Part shown: piece after piece, positions 6,666-18,169 of the stretch | How the letters are laid out: every line of letters begins with the position of its first letter | How positions within the stretch are numbered: the first letter of the stretch is position 1 | From: Kiloniellaceae bacterium | GTDB taxonomy: Bacteria; Pseudomonadota; Alphaproteobacteria; Kiloniellales; Kiloniellaceae | Length of the DNA stretch: 64,000 nt | Reading direction: 5' to 3' | NCBI GenBank assembly: GCA_021776195.1 | Contig: JAJFGK010000162.1 | Span: 124,001 to 188,000, forward strand | Translations under genes and position numbers: made by a program | The notes under the pieces: model-generated | Database searches by the model: none | Seen by the model: the letters and a program-made list of their open reading frames with translations, nothing else | Told to the model about the DNA's origin: nothing

Positions 6666-8731
6666 TCGAAGATGCGCTGGGCCACGGTGCGGCTGATGCC
6701 GGCGACCTGTTCCAGGTCGGCGAGGCCGGCGCGGGCGACGCCGCGGGCCGAGCCGAAGTGGTGTAGCAGCGCCTTCTTGCGCTTGGCGCCGATCCCTGGA
6801 ACCTCGTCGAGCGGCGAGCGCAGCTGTGCCTTGGCGCGACCGCTGCGGTGGGTGCCGATGGCGAAGCGGTGGGCTTCGTCGCGCAGGCGCTGCAGATAGT
6901 AGAGCAGCGGATCCTGGGCCGGCAGGAGCAGCGGTTCGCGGCCCTGCTGGAAGATGCGCTCGCGCCCGGCGTTGCGCTCCGGGCCCTTGGCGATGGCGAT
7001 CAGCGCGATGTCCTCGAGCCCAAGGTCGGCCATGACGGCGCGCGCCGCGCTCAACTGGCCGCGGCCGCCGTCGAGAACCACCAGATCGGGCCAGACCCCG
7101 GTTTCGCGTTCCGGATCCTCCTTCAAGGCGCGCGAAAAGCGACGCGTCAGCACCTCGCGCATCATGGCATAGTCGTCGCCGGCCCGGTAGGGCTCGGCCG
7201 CCTCGGCCAGCCCCGCGACCGCGGCGGGGTTTGGACCGTCTTCACCCTTTCCTTCGTTCTGATCGTCTCCAACGACCGCCGGCCGGTCTGCCTCGGGTTT
7301 GGCGGCGCCCTTGATCAGGAACTTACGGTAGGCGTTCTTGGTCAGGCCCTCCGGCCCGGCCACGACCATCGCGCCATAGGCGTTGGTGCCCTGGATGTGG
7401 CTGTTGTCGTAAACCTCGATGCGCTGGGGCGGGCCCTCCAGGGCGAAGCGTTCGGCCAGCCGTTCCAGCAGCGCGCGCTGACTGCCGCTTTCCGACAGGC
7501 GCCGGGCCATGGCCTCGCTGGCGTTGCGCGCCGCGTTCTCGACCATCTTGCGTTTGACCCCGCGCTGCGGCTTCAGGAGGACGACTCTGCGTCCGGCGCG
7601 CAGGCTGAGCGCATCGGCGATCAGCCCGGCCTCCTCCAGGTCGTGATTGACCAGAACGCTGCGCGGCGCCGGCTTGTTGTCGTAGAACTGGGCGACGAAG
7701 GCGGCGAGGACCTGCGAGGTGTCCAGGCTCTTGTCGTGGCTCGGAAAGTAGGCCCGGTTGCCATAGTTGCGCCCGGCACGAAAGAAGAAGACCTGAATAC
7801 AGGTCTGGCCGGCGCGCTGTTCGGCGGCGATCACGTCGGCGTCGCCGATCCCCTCGACGTTGATGTCCTGGCGCGCCTGAATATGCGCCAGGGCGCGAAT
7901 TCGGTCGCGGTAGGTGGCCGCGCTTTCGAAGTCCAGGCGCTCGGAGGCCGCCTCCATGGCCTGGCGCAGCTCGACCTGGATGTCCCGCGACTTGCCGGAC
8001 AGGAAATCGCGGGCCTGTTCCACGAGCAGGGCGTAGTCGGCTTCGGGAATGCGCCCGACACAGGGCGCCGAACAGCGCTTGATCTGGTGCATCAGGCAGG
8101 GCCGGCTGCGGGCTGCATAGACCGCATCGGAACAGGAACGCAACAGAAAGGCCCGCTCCAGCGCCGTGATCGTGCGGTTCACCGCGCCAGCCGAGGCAAA
8201 GGGGCCGAAGTAGTCGCCGCGTTGGGTCCGGGCGCCGCGATGCTTGGTGATCTGCGCCACAGCTTGGTCGCCGGTGATCAGAATGTAGGGAAAGGACTTG
8301 TCGTCGCGCAGCAGCACATTGAAGCGCGGCATCAGCCGTTTGATCAGGTTGCTCTCGAGCAGCAGGGCCTCGACTTCGCTGGCGGTCTCGACCACCTCGA
8401 GCGTCGCGGTCTCCGCCACCATGCGCTGCAGGCGGCGCGGCAGCTTGGTCAGTTGGCTGTAGCTGGTCACGCGCCGGCGCAGGTTCTTGGCCTTGCCGAC
8501 ATAGAGCGGCTCGCCCTCGCGATTGATCATGCGGTAGACGCCCGGGCCTTGGGACAGGGTCTTCAGACTGCTTGCGATGACCTCGATTCCCTCGGCCAAA
8601 GACCCACCGGTCGCGCCGGCGTCCGAGCCGTCCGCCGGGGCCTCGCCGCGATCCTCCTCGGGCCGCATGCCGGATCGCTTGCCGCCGGCCGACGGGTCCC
8701 TGGCGCTGCCTTTACCGCTGTTTTTGCTCAT
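6644..8731 (-). CDS. uvrC: Excinuclease ABC subunit C
   Basis: Makes both incisions in nucleotide excision repair with UvrA and UvrB. 695 residues. Domains in order: a variable charged leader of about 50 residues, a GIY-YIG nuclease (GPGVYRM, then PLYVGKAKNLRRRV), a Cys-rich hinge (RSCSDAVYAARSRPCLMHQIKRCSAPC), a UVR domain near 250-285 that contacts UvrB, the RNase H-like endonuclease core with EVYDNSHIQG and LVVLDGGRGQL, and a C-terminal double helix-hairpin-helix. A low-complexity insert rich in Glu, Gly and Asp before the second catalytic part makes it longer than the usual 610-630 residues. Confidence 0.97.
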   Translation of the reverse strand: MSKNSGKGSARDPSAGGKRSGMRPEEDRGEAPADGSDAGATGGSLAEGIEVIASSLKTLSQGPGVYRMINREGEPLYVGKAKNLRRRVTSYSQLTKLPRRLQRMVAETATLEVVETASEVEALLLESNLIKRLMPRFNVLLRDDKSFPYILITGDQAVAQITKHRGARTQRGDYFGPFASAGAVNRTITALERAFLLRSCSDAVYAARSRPCLMHQIKRCSAPCVGRIPEADYALLVEQARDFLSGKSRDIQVELRQAMEAASERLDFESAATYRDRIRALAHIQARQDINVEGIGDADVIAAEQRAGQTCIQVFFFRAGRNYGNRAYFPSHDKSLDTSQVLAAFVAQFYDNKPAPRSVLVNHDLEEAGLIADALSLRAGRRVVLLKPQRGVKRKMVENAARNASEAMARRLSESGSQRALLERLAERFALEGPPQRIEVYDNSHIQGTNAYGAMVVAGPEGLTKNAYRKFLIKGAAKPEADRPAVVGDDQNEGKGEDGPNPAAVAGLAEAAEPYRAGDDYAMMREVLTRRFSRALKEDPERETGVWPDLVVLDGGRGQLSAARAVMADLGLEDIALIAIAKGPERNAGRERIFQQGREPLLLPAQDPLLYYLQRLRDEAHRFAIGTHRSGRAKAQLRSPLDEVPGIGAKRKKALLHHFGSARGVARAGLADLEQVAGISRTVAQRIFDHFNATP

Positions 8732-9319
8732 GTCTTCCTATCAAGGCGCCGGTCTTTCCCAATGAGGCGCCGGTCGCGCGATTCCCCCACCTCTTTTGAA
8801 CTCATGAGCGGGGCCTGCCCGGGGTGGCGCGCCGCCGCGACTCGCCTTTCGACCATCATACTGATTGGGCTGGTCTTTGTCTTGCCGGGTGGCGCGCGAA
8901 TCGGTCCGCGCATCGGCACCGTCGCGGCACCTTGGAATCGCTGGCGGTACGGTTCCCGAAGGGCTCGATTTGTTTTCCACGGTCGCTGTGGATAACCTTG
9001 TGACTAAAGGCAGCCCCCAGACATCGGGGCCTTGATGCTATTACGCTTTCCTCGAATTGCCTAAAAAACAGGCATTATTTTTAGACCATTGATTTTCATG
9101 GGTAAAATCGAAGTCAATAGTAAACAAACAGTAATATTCGTGCGATCTTGGCGGAGGCGACCGCCGGGCCGCAGCCCCATTGCGACCTGTGCACAACTCT
9201 GGGATTTCCGGTCGCCAAGAATCGACGTATTGGCAAGGGGTTAGAGGGCGCAATTGATGGTTAATACGATCCCCGGCGCGGGGGCCGCCCGGGCACTTGC
9301 ACCCGGCCAAGCGACCGGG
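8732..9319. other. Intergenic region with an AT-rich structured core
   Basis: No coding frame is convincing. The part at about 9031-9150 is roughly 34 percent GC, far below its surroundings. Four small hairpins occur in a row: GCCCC/GGGGC at 9013-9030, TGCCT/AGGCA at 9058-9074 followed by TTATTTTT, GATTTT/AAAATC at 9091-9109, and GGCGG/CCGCC at 9150-9165. CTGTGGATAA at 8986-8995 is the exact complement of a consensus DnaA box, and a TTGTGCACA-like sequence lies at about 9188-9196 on the minus strand. A small RNA, a regulatory region or a decayed gene are all possible. Confidence 0.4.
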
Positions 9320-10096
9320 TCAAGGGATCCGGTCGACCGCCGTGTGCATCAGATGTTCGCCGCTGTCCAGGGCAATCATTTGCCCGGTCACCGAGCGGGC
9401 CGCCAGGAGGTAGCGCACGGTGAGACAGAGGTCCTCCAGGTCCGCCGGCCGGCCAAGCGGCAATCGGCTGGCGGCGGCATCGAACTGGTCCTGACTGCCG
9501 GCCGCGTGGGGCAGGATGTAGCCGGGACCGATGGCGACCACGCGAACCCGCGGCGCCAAGGCCAGGGCCAGCGTTTGCGTCAGGGTCCAGAGTCCGGCCT
9601 TGCTCAGGCTATAGCTGAGATAACTGTCACGCAGGGCCCAAACCCGCTGATCGATCAGATTTACGACCACGCCCTCATTGTCCCCGGCTAGCTGTCGGGC
9701 AAAATCCTGGGCCAGGCGAAGGGGCGCGCGCAGATTGGGCTCCATGTGCCGGTCCCAGCTGTCGCGGGTCGCCGTTGCCGCGTCGTCGGGGTCGAACACG
9801 GCGGCATTGTTGACCAGGCAGCCGAGTGGCCCCAGCGCCTCCACCGTCCGCTGCACCAGATCGGCGGCCTCCGCCGCACAGGCCAGATCCGCCTGCAGCG
9901 CCGCCGCGGTGCCGCCCTGTCCCTCGATCTCCGCGACCAGGGCCCGCGCGGCCTCGCTCGAGCGATTGTAGTGGACGGCAACGGCCCAGCCTTGGGCCGC
10001 GAAGTCGCGCGCCAAGGCCAGACCGATTCGGTGCGCGGCGCCGGTAATCAGCACGCTGCGCGTCATCCGAGAAGGCTGGGTCCGATCGACCGCCAT
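9320..10096 (-). CDS. SDR oxidoreductase, pteridine reductase/FolM-like
   Basis: Short-chain dehydrogenase of about 258 residues. The cofactor loop is TGAAHRIG and the next strand ends in HYNRSS, the pattern of NADPH-dependent pteridine reductases (TGxxxRIG, NRS). The catalytic Y-x3-K is YSLSK. At the usual active-site serine the sequence reads NLIDQRVW, with Asp, as in FolM and PTR1 proteins. A role in reducing dihydromonapterin or dihydrofolate is therefore likely, though not proven. The start at 10096 is preferred because GGAGGAG and GAGG lie upstream. An ATG at 10132 that overlaps the antiporter stop would give coupling and 12 more residues. Confidence 0.85.
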   Translation of the reverse strand: MAVDRTQPSRMTRSVLITGAAHRIGLALARDFAAQGWAVAVHYNRSSEAARALVAEIEGQGGTAAALQADLACAAEAADLVQRTVEALGPLGCLVNNAAVFDPDDAATATRDSWDRHMEPNLRAPLRLAQDFARQLAGDNEGVVVNLIDQRVWALRDSYLSYSLSKAGLWTLTQTLALALAPRVRVVAIGPGYILPHAAGSQDQFDAAASRLPLGRPADLEDLCLTVRYLLAARSVTGQMIALDSGEHLMHTAVDRIP

Positions 10097-10131
10097 GGAC
10101 CTCGCACTCTCCTCCGATCCCGGGCCCGGCA

Positions 10132-11256
10132 TCAGCCAACCGCCCGGGAAGGATCGAACTGGTAGACGATGTAAGCGACGTAGACGGCGATGAAGATCGC
10201 GCCCTCGACACGGCTCACCCGACGCCCCGTCACCATGACCGGTATCACCAGCAGACCGACCGCGGCCATGATCCAAATGTCGAAGTTGAGCAGCTCGGCG
10301 GAGACCTGAAAGGGCACGATCAGTGCCAGACAGCCGAGGATCAAGAGGATGTTGAAGATGTTGGAGCCCAAGACGTTGCCGAGGGTAAACTCGCTGTGAC
10401 CGCGCAGCGCGGCGATCACCGCCGTCGCGAGTTCCGGCAAGGAGGTCCCGAAAGCCACCAGGGTCAGACCGATCACCGCCTCGGAGATGCCAAAGGCGCG
10501 CGCAATAGTGGAAGCGCCCATGACCAACAGCTCCGAGCCGATCCCCAGGGCGATTAGTCCGATGATCAGAAAGATTATGGCCCGGCGACCCGACTCGTCG
10601 CGCGCCACGCTCCCACCAGTGGCAGCGCCTCCCCCGGCGGCCGCTATTTCCGCGACAGCCGGACCGGCGGGCGAACCGGGCGACAAGGCCGGGTCGTAAC
10701 CCGCGGTGTCCTCACTCGCGGGGTCGCCGGTCCCATCGCCGCTCCCATCGCCGCCCCCATCGCCGACCCCGCGGCCTGTCGCACCCGATCCGAGAGAGCT
10801 GGATGCCCTTTTTTCCTGGCGATAGCTGTGCGCGATGTAGAGCGTCAGCAGCAGCAGCATGATCAATCCGTGAAGGGCGCTAAAAGTTCCGGCGAACGCG
10901 AAGATGATGAAAACGGCTGTTGCGGTGATCATGGCCACGGTGTCGCGCATGACCGGTCCGGGCGGCGTCTCGATCGGCCGGATCAGCGCCGCCGCGCCAA
11001 GAATCAGGAGAACGTTGGCGATGTTCGATCCGACGACGTTGCCCACGCCGATGTCGGTCGTCCCATTCAGGCCGGCGGCGACGGTGACCAGCAACTCCGG
11101 CGCCGAGGTCGCGAAGGCAACGATGGTCAGCCCGATAAGCAGGGGCGAGAGACCCGAACGCAGGGCCACGACCACGGCGCCGCGCAACAGCAGTTCTCCG
11201 CCGCCAGCGAGCAGCACTAGCCCGCCGAGCGTACAGGCGACGGCAAGAACCGTCAT
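10132..11256 (-). CDS. CaCA family calcium/sodium (cation/H+) antiporter, YrbG-like
   Basis: Integral membrane cation exchanger of 374 residues with two homologous halves. Each carries the alpha-repeat signature: GLTIVAFATSAPELLVT with GNVVGSNIANVLLILG in the first half, and GLTLVAFGTSLPELATA with GNVLGSNIFNILLILG in the second. About ten membrane segments are expected. The cytoplasmic linker between halves is unusually long and Gly/Asp-rich, with repeated GDG and GSGDGTGD-type steps near residues 150-175, followed by an Ala/Gly/Pro-rich stretch. Acidic repeats in this position could bind divalent cations, but that is inference. The downstream reductase gene follows closely on the same strand. 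Confidence 0.92.
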   Translation of the reverse strand: MTVLAVACTLGGLVLLAGGGELLLRGAVVVALRSGLSPLLIGLTIVAFATSAPELLVTVAAGLNGTTDIGVGNVVGSNIANVLLILGAAALIRPIETPPGPVMRDTVAMITATAVFIIFAFAGTFSALHGLIMLLLLTLYIAHSYRQEKRASSSLGSGATGRGVGDGGGDGSGDGTGDPASEDTAGYDPALSPGSPAGPAVAEIAAAGGGAATGGSVARDESGRRAIIFLIIGLIALGIGSELLVMGASTIARAFGISEAVIGLTLVAFGTSLPELATAVIAALRGHSEFTLGNVLGSNIFNILLILGCLALIVPFQVSAELLNFDIWIMAAVGLLVIPVMVTGRRVSRVEGAIFIAVYVAYIVYQFDPSRAVG

Positions 11257-11386
11257 GACGTCTCGCCTTCGCCGGGAATGACGGGAACCGTCGCAGGTGC
11301 GGTCCGCGCGAACAAAGCCGCGGGCCGCCTGGCCCTGTCCGGGTCTCCCACCACCACATCAAGCAGCGACGATGCCGACGGCACCG

Positions 11387-11794
11387 TCACCCCTTGTCGC
11401 CGGGCGGGGTGAGGACCAGGGCGGCCGAGTTCATGCAATAGCGCTGGCCGGTGGGGTCGGGTCCATCGTCGAACACATGACCCAGGTGGGCGTCGCACCG
11501 CGAACAGAGCACCTCGGTTCTGACCATCCACAAGGTCCGGTCGGATTTCTCGGTGACCGCCTGTGAGTCGATGGGCTGCCAGAAACTCGGCCAGCCGGTG
11601 CGCGAATCGAACTTGGTATCGGCCTCGAACAGCGGCTGATCGCAACAGATACAGCGGTAAGTCCCCGGTTCCTTGCAATTGTGGTACTTGCCGGAGAAGG
11701 CGCGCTCGGTCCCAGACTTTCGGGTCACGTTATAGGCCTCTGGCGAAAGCTGGGCGCGCCAGTCCGCATCGCTCTTGGTGATTTTCTCTGACAT
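11387..11794 (-). CDS. msrB: Peptide-methionine (R)-S-oxide reductase MsrB
   Basis: Repairs R-methionine sulfoxide in proteins. 135 residues, full length. The catalytic Cys120 is in RYCMNSAAL. The zinc site is made of C48-x2-C51 and C97-x2-C100. The substrate-binding KFDSRTGWPSFWQP block is complete. The N-terminus KSDADWRAQLSPEAYNVTRKSGTERAFSG is standard, which fixes the start at 11794. It has no signal peptide and should be cytoplasmic. Confidence 0.97.
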   Translation of the reverse strand: MSEKITKSDADWRAQLSPEAYNVTRKSGTERAFSGKYHNCKEPGTYRCICCDQPLFEADTKFDSRTGWPSFWQPIDSQAVTEKSDRTLWMVRTEVLCSRCDAHLGHVFDDGPDPTGQRYCMNSAALVLTPPGDKG

Positions 11795-12008
11795 GAATTC
11801 CTACCGTTCTGCCGCCCCGGGGCCCATTGCCGCAACCCCGTCGTCAGGACCTCTCGCATGGGCGGGAAGATTTCCTATATAAGTGTTCCTTCAATTTAGT
11901 ACGGAAAAGCGTTCCGACCACCGAAAATCGCCCGGAAGACCAGCAGGCGGTCGTCTTTCTGGTCAACTCGGGCGGTCAGGGCATCTGAAATAGGGGCAGC
12001 GACGGGCC

Positions 12009-13664
12009 ATGGCGGCGATTGTTTCTTCGATACGCGAAAGTTCGGGCTACCAAAAGCAACCGGATTACCAGATAGAGTTCCTGCCCAGCGACAGGCGGGT
12101 TCGGGTGGTGGTGGGCGATCAGGTGCTCGCCGACAGCGAGCGGGCGATGATTTTGCGCGAAACCCGCCTGTCGCCGGTCTTCTATCTGCCGCGCGAGGAC
12201 CTGCGCTTCGACCTCATGGAGCCCAGCCCGCACCGCACCTACTGCCCCTTCAAGGGCACCGCCAGCTACTGGCACCTGAAGATCGGCGGACGCCTGATCG
12301 AAAACGCCGCCTGGAGTTATGAAGACCCGATGGAGGAAGCCGCCGCGATCGCCGGCTATATCGCCTTCTACGACACCAAGATCGACGCCTTCCTCACCGA
12401 GGCCCGCGACGGCGAGGCTCGCGATGGCAAGGCTCGCGAGCTATCGATCTCGCCGGGCCACGAGGCCGGCGAGGCCGCCAACCCCTATCTCGACTGGTTG
12501 CTGCGCGAGGCCTGGGAGGCCTCCGACGCGTCCGAGCTGGTGGTCCGCTTCGCCCAAAGTCTGATCGAGTGCGGCTTTCCGCTGTTCCGCTTCAACCTGC
12601 TGCTGGGCACGCTCAACCCTCAGGTCGCCGGCACCGCCTATATCTGGAAACGCGGTCAGACGACTCTCGACGAGCGCAAGCTGCTGCACAGCCGGGCAAA
12701 TTCGCCGATATTTCTGAACTCGCCGCTGATCCCGATCTATCGCGGCGAGGGCGGCGTGCGGCGCCGCCTGGAGAGCGCCGACGCGGTTCTCGACTTTCCT
12801 ATCCTGCACGACTTGAAAGCCGAGGGCGCGACCGATTACGTGGCCTTGCCGCTGCATTTTTCGGACGGCCACATCAATGCCCTGACCCTGACCACCGACC
12901 GGCCCGGCGGCTTCACCACCGAGGATCTGGGGCAGCTCCACGAAATCCTGCCGCTTCTGAGCCGCCTGTTCGAGGTCCATGCCCTGAAGTCCACGACCCG
13001 CTCGGTGATGGAGACCTATTTGGGCACCCGAACCGCGGATATGGTCCTGAACGGCCGGGTCAAGCGCGGCGATGGGACCGTCATCCCCGCCGTGGTCTGG
13101 TCCTGCGATCTTCGCTCCTCGACCGAACTGGCGGCCGATCTGCCGCAAGATGCCTATTTGGGATTGCTCAATGAGTTCTTCGATTGCGCCGCCGGGTCGG
13201 CAATGGCCGAAGGCGGGGAGGTCCTGAAGTTCATCGGCGATGCTGTCCTCGCGGTCTTTCCCGTCGAAGCCGACGCCTTTTCCCTGGAGGAAGCCTGCCG
13301 CGCGGCCCTGGCCGCCGCGGCCAAGGTTCAATCGCGGCTCGCCCACTTCAACAGCGCGCGCGAGGCCGCGGGGCTGGCCCCGGTGGAGGCCGCCCTGGCG
13401 TTGCATTTCGGCGAGCTGACCTACGGCAACGTCGGCGCCCGCGATCGCCTCGATTTCACGGTCATCGGGCCGGCTGCCAACGAGGTGGCCCGGCTGGTGG
13501 AGCTTTGCAAGGAATTGGGTCAAATCGTGCTCTTTACCGACGAGATTGCCCGTCAGGCGGGCGTCGCCGTCCAGGCTCTGGGCCGCCATTGCCTGCGCGG
13601 CGCGCGCGAAAGTCACGAAATCTTCACGATCGCCGGCGACAATCACAGCGATACGTCGGCATAG
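12009..13664 (+). CDS. DUF427 domain fused to class III adenylate/guanylate cyclase
   Basis: 551 residues in three parts. Residues about 20-130 match a DUF427 domain: VVVGDQVLADSERAMILRET, SPVFYLPREDLRFDLMEPS, HRTYCPFKGTASYWHLKIGG and ENAAWSYEDP. The middle (about 165-330) looks like a GAF-type sensor linker. Residues about 355-545 are a class III cyclase domain: the first metal Asp in CDLRSSTEL, the second in FIGDAVLAVFP preceded by the purine-selecting region GGEVLKF, and the transition-state Asn/Arg in AANEVARLVEL. The Lys in GEVLKF favours ATP, but guanylate activity is not excluded. No membrane segment is visible. Two PilZ genes follow, which suggests a signalling locus. Confidence 0.9.
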   Translation: MAAIVSSIRESSGYQKQPDYQIEFLPSDRRVRVVVGDQVLADSERAMILRETRLSPVFYLPREDLRFDLMEPSPHRTYCPFKGTASYWHLKIGGRLIENAAWSYEDPMEEAAAIAGYIAFYDTKIDAFLTEARDGEARDGKARELSISPGHEAGEAANPYLDWLLREAWEASDASELVVRFAQSLIECGFPLFRFNLLLGTLNPQVAGTAYIWKRGQTTLDERKLLHSRANSPIFLNSPLIPIYRGEGGVRRRLESADAVLDFPILHDLKAEGATDYVALPLHFSDGHINALTLTTDRPGGFTTEDLGQLHEILPLLSRLFEVHALKSTTRSVMETYLGTRTADMVLNGRVKRGDGTVIPAVVWSCDLRSSTELAADLPQDAYLGLLNEFFDCAAGSAMAEGGEVLKFIGDAVLAVFPVEADAFSLEEACRAALAAAAKVQSRLAHFNSAREAAGLAPVEAALALHFGELTYGNVGARDRLDFTVIGPAANEVARLVELCKELGQIVLFTDEIARQAGVAVQALGRHCLRGARESHEIFTIAGDNHSDTSA

Positions 13665-13688
13665 CTAAATTCGTAAGGGAATTGAGAG

Positions 13689-14033
13689 ATGCTTGAGACC
13701 GAGGGGGAGCCTGGAGTCTCGCAGGTCCAAAACATGCGCCGCGAGGGCCGCGAAACGGCCAAGGGTTTCGTCGAAATCGAAGACACCAGCTATCCCCTGG
13801 TCGACTGGAGCGCCAGCGGATTCAAGGCGAGCGGCTTCGCGGGCGGCTTCGCCCGCGGCGATCGCGTGCCGGTGGAGTTCTCAATCGAGCTGGACGGCGA
13901 GACCTACTTTTTCATCTGCAAGGCCTTCATTGTCTGGGCCTCGACCGAGCAGGCCGCCTTTGCCGGCGCCTTCGTCGAGATGGACCAAGGCGACCGTCTC
14001 GCGATTTCCCAGTATTTCGAGCAAGGTGTCTAG
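13689..14033 (+). CDS. PilZ domain protein
   Basis: 114 residues consisting almost wholly of one PilZ domain, the receptor for cyclic di-GMP. The N-terminal RxxxR switch is present (RREGRE near residue 18), and the second motif appears as DWSASGF near residue 40, matching D-x-S-x2-G with the preceding beta strands in register. AAGGGA lies about 8 nt before the ATG. It starts 25 nt after the cyclase gene, so it is probably co-transcribed. There is no output domain, so it would act as an adaptor on an unknown partner. Confidence 0.8.
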   Translation: MLETEGEPGVSQVQNMRREGRETAKGFVEIEDTSYPLVDWSASGFKASGFAGGFARGDRVPVEFSIELDGETYFFICKAFIVWASTEQAAFAGAFVEMDQGDRLAISQYFEQGV

Positions 14034-14275
14034 TCATAACGCGGCACAAAAGCGGCTGACCGATAGACTCAAGCCCAATCCAAATTAGAAGATCCTGAGT
14101 ACACACGATAAGATTGTTCTCATTTCAGAGTAGCTAGCGCAGGTCAGCGTTTTTGCTTGTCGCGGTCTTTTTTGACTTCGCTCTCCCAGTGCACGACCTG
14201 AGTCCCTGGAAAGAGTTCCTTAACTTCACTTCTTCACACTTTGCCTTGTCGGATTTGAGGTGGGGCGAGAGGTTC

Positions 14276-14650
14276 ATGAGCAAAGGTGTCGATCACGCGG
14301 GCGGTCGCGCGCCGGACCTCCCCGGGCGCGAGCGGCGCTCCACCGAGCGCTTCACCGGTGCCGACCATCACAGAGTCGTCATTATTGCCGGCGGCCGTAG
14401 CTACGACTGCGTCATCGAGGATGTCTCTCGTGGCGGGCTGCGCCTGCGCCTCACCGAGCCGGCCCCGCTGGCCGGACAGATGGTCGTCGAGCATGTCGCC
14501 GCCGGCTTCTTCCGGGCCAAACGTGTCTGGGCCCGGGGCAACGAGATGGCCATTGCCTTCGCAAACGAGACCGGCGAGGGCGACGCCCTGGCCCATACCC
14601 TGCGCATCGTGCGCATCCTCATGGCTGGCGCCGAGCCTGGCGAAGGCTAG
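14276..14650 (+). CDS. PilZ domain protein
   Basis: 124 residues with a PilZ domain. GRERRSTERF carries the RxxxR motif near residue 20 and CVIEDVSRGGLRLRL the D-x-S-x2-G motif near residue 50, followed by the typical basic, then hydrophobic strands (FFRAKRVWARGNEMAIAF). The start at 14276 is chosen for the AGAGG upstream and because the longer frame is not domain-like. A 240-nt gap separates it from the first PilZ gene, so it may have its own promoter. It could bind cyclic di-GMP and regulate motility or polysaccharide export; the target is not visible. Confidence 0.82.
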   Translation: MSKGVDHAGGRAPDLPGRERRSTERFTGADHHRVVIIAGGRSYDCVIEDVSRGGLRLRLTEPAPLAGQMVVEHVAAGFFRAKRVWARGNEMAIAFANETGEGDALAHTLRIVRILMAGAEPGEG

Positions 14651-14898
14651 CCGCCGCTTCCCTCCAAGACCGTCACTCCAGGGCCGCTTGACAAAGGACG
14701 GTCCTGGGAACGTCAATCCGGAACCCGGTTCGACCCAAGTCTTCGATTTGGCGATCGAAGCGAGGCATCCGGAATCTCGGGCCGACGCGTGACCTCAGTT
14801 CCGCCAAGACCCCAGGTCGCTGACTTTCCGTGCCAAATCGAAGATTTGGAGGAAAGTCGCGCTTGGGATGACCGCCTTTTGCCAACAGACCCTCGGCC

Positions 14899-17052
<2,154 letters not shown>

Positions 17053-17200
17053 GGCCCGAGTTATGGCACGACCCGCGAGGCGAGGGAAGGCGGCCCGGGG
17101 GCGGGCGAAGGACCTCCTGACAGTTTCGGACAAAAAGGCCGTTGCCCGGGACCGGAAAGCTGACAGGATGGCGCGCTTTTGGGGGGATCGGCAGGAGGCG

Positions 17201-18160
17201 ATGGGCGAGCAACGGGCGGAAGAGACGGGCGCGCCCACTTTGGCCGGGCGCAAGGCCTTCGGCGCGACCTTCCTGGGCGCCGGGGTGTTGCTGGTCGCCA
17301 TGGGGCTGATCTGGGGGGCGACCTTTTCCTTTGCCAAGATCGCCATCGACGGTGGCGCCCATCCCATCGGCTTGACCTTCTGGCAGGGCCTCGGCGGCGG
17401 GGTCTTTCTGTTGCTTCTAACCTTGGCGCGGCGGCGCTTTCCGCCCTTCAACCGCCAGGCCCTCACCTTCTACGTGGTCTGCGGCGTCATCGGCTCGACC
17501 TTTCCTTCTCTGGCGTTGTTCTTCGCCGCCGGCCACCTGCCGGCCGGGGTGCTGTCGATCTCCATCGCCGTGGTGCCGCTGGTGACCTATGGGCTTTCGG
17601 CCTTGCTGCGGCTCGAGTCCCTGCGCGGCCTGCGCCTGCTGGGCTTGCTGTTGGGGATCGCCGCCGTGGCGCTCCTGGTCCTGCCGGGCGGCAGCCTGCC
17701 GACCCCGGGGGCGGCGCCCTGGGTGCTGCTGGCGGTCGCCTCGGCCGCCTGCTATGCCGGCGAGAACGTCTATATCGCCCTGCGCGCGCCGCCCGGGGTC
17801 GACGCCCTGACCCTGACCACCGGCATGCTCTTGACGGCGGCGGTCATGATCTGGCCGGCGGTCCTGGCCTTCGACGCCTTCGTGCCGCTGGCCTGGCCAT
17901 GGGGCCTGGCCTGGGGCGCCGTGGAGTGGGCCATCGTCGGCTCCTTCCTGGGCTCGGCCCTGGCCTACGCCATGTTCCTCTATCTGGTCTCGGTCGCTGG
18001 GCCGGTCTTCGCCAGCCAGACCGCCTACACCGTGACTCTCTGCGGCGTGCTCTGGGGCATGGTCCTGCTCGACGAGCGCCACTCGGTCTGGATCTGGGGC
18101 GCGCTCGCCCTGATGATGGCCGGCCTCGCCCTGGTCAAGCCGCGCAAGACCGCCCCGTAG
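17201..18160 (+). CDS. DMT superfamily permease, EamA-type
   Basis: About 319 residues with ten hydrophobic segments arranged as two EamA repeats ([23 protein letters not shown] in the first, [32 protein letters not shown] in the second), the layout of drug/metabolite exporters. The start is uncertain: ATG 17201 has AGGAGG very close upstream, while ATG 17168 would add 11 residues. It is divergent from uvrB. Substrate unknown. Confidence 0.85.
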   Translation: MGEQRAEETGAPTLAGRKAFGATFLGAGVLLVAMGLIWGATFSFAKIAIDGGAHPIGLTFWQGLGGGVFLLLLTLARRRFPPFNRQALTFYVVCGVIGSTFPSLALFFAAGHLPAGVLSISIAVVPLVTYGLSALLRLESLRGLRLLGLLLGIAAVALLVLPGGSLPTPGAAPWVLLAVASAACYAGENVYIALRAPPGVDALTLTTGMLLTAAVMIWPAVLAFDAFVPLAWPWGLAWGAVEWAIVGSFLGSALAYAMFLYLVSVAGPVFASQTAYTVTLCGVLWGMVLLDERHSVWIWGALALMMAGLALVKPRKTAP

Positions 18161-18169
18161 CGAAACCGC

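Noticed and set aside
6848..8995. Very long open frame antisense to uvrC
   Set aside because: No family-like motif; it is explained by third-position GC bias of uvrC. The same applies to long frames antisense to uvrB, the demethylase gene and leuA.
8970..9250. Chromosomal replication origin
   Set aside because: Only one good DnaA box and a weak second one are visible, and no dnaA, dnaN, gidA, parAB or hemE neighbour is present.
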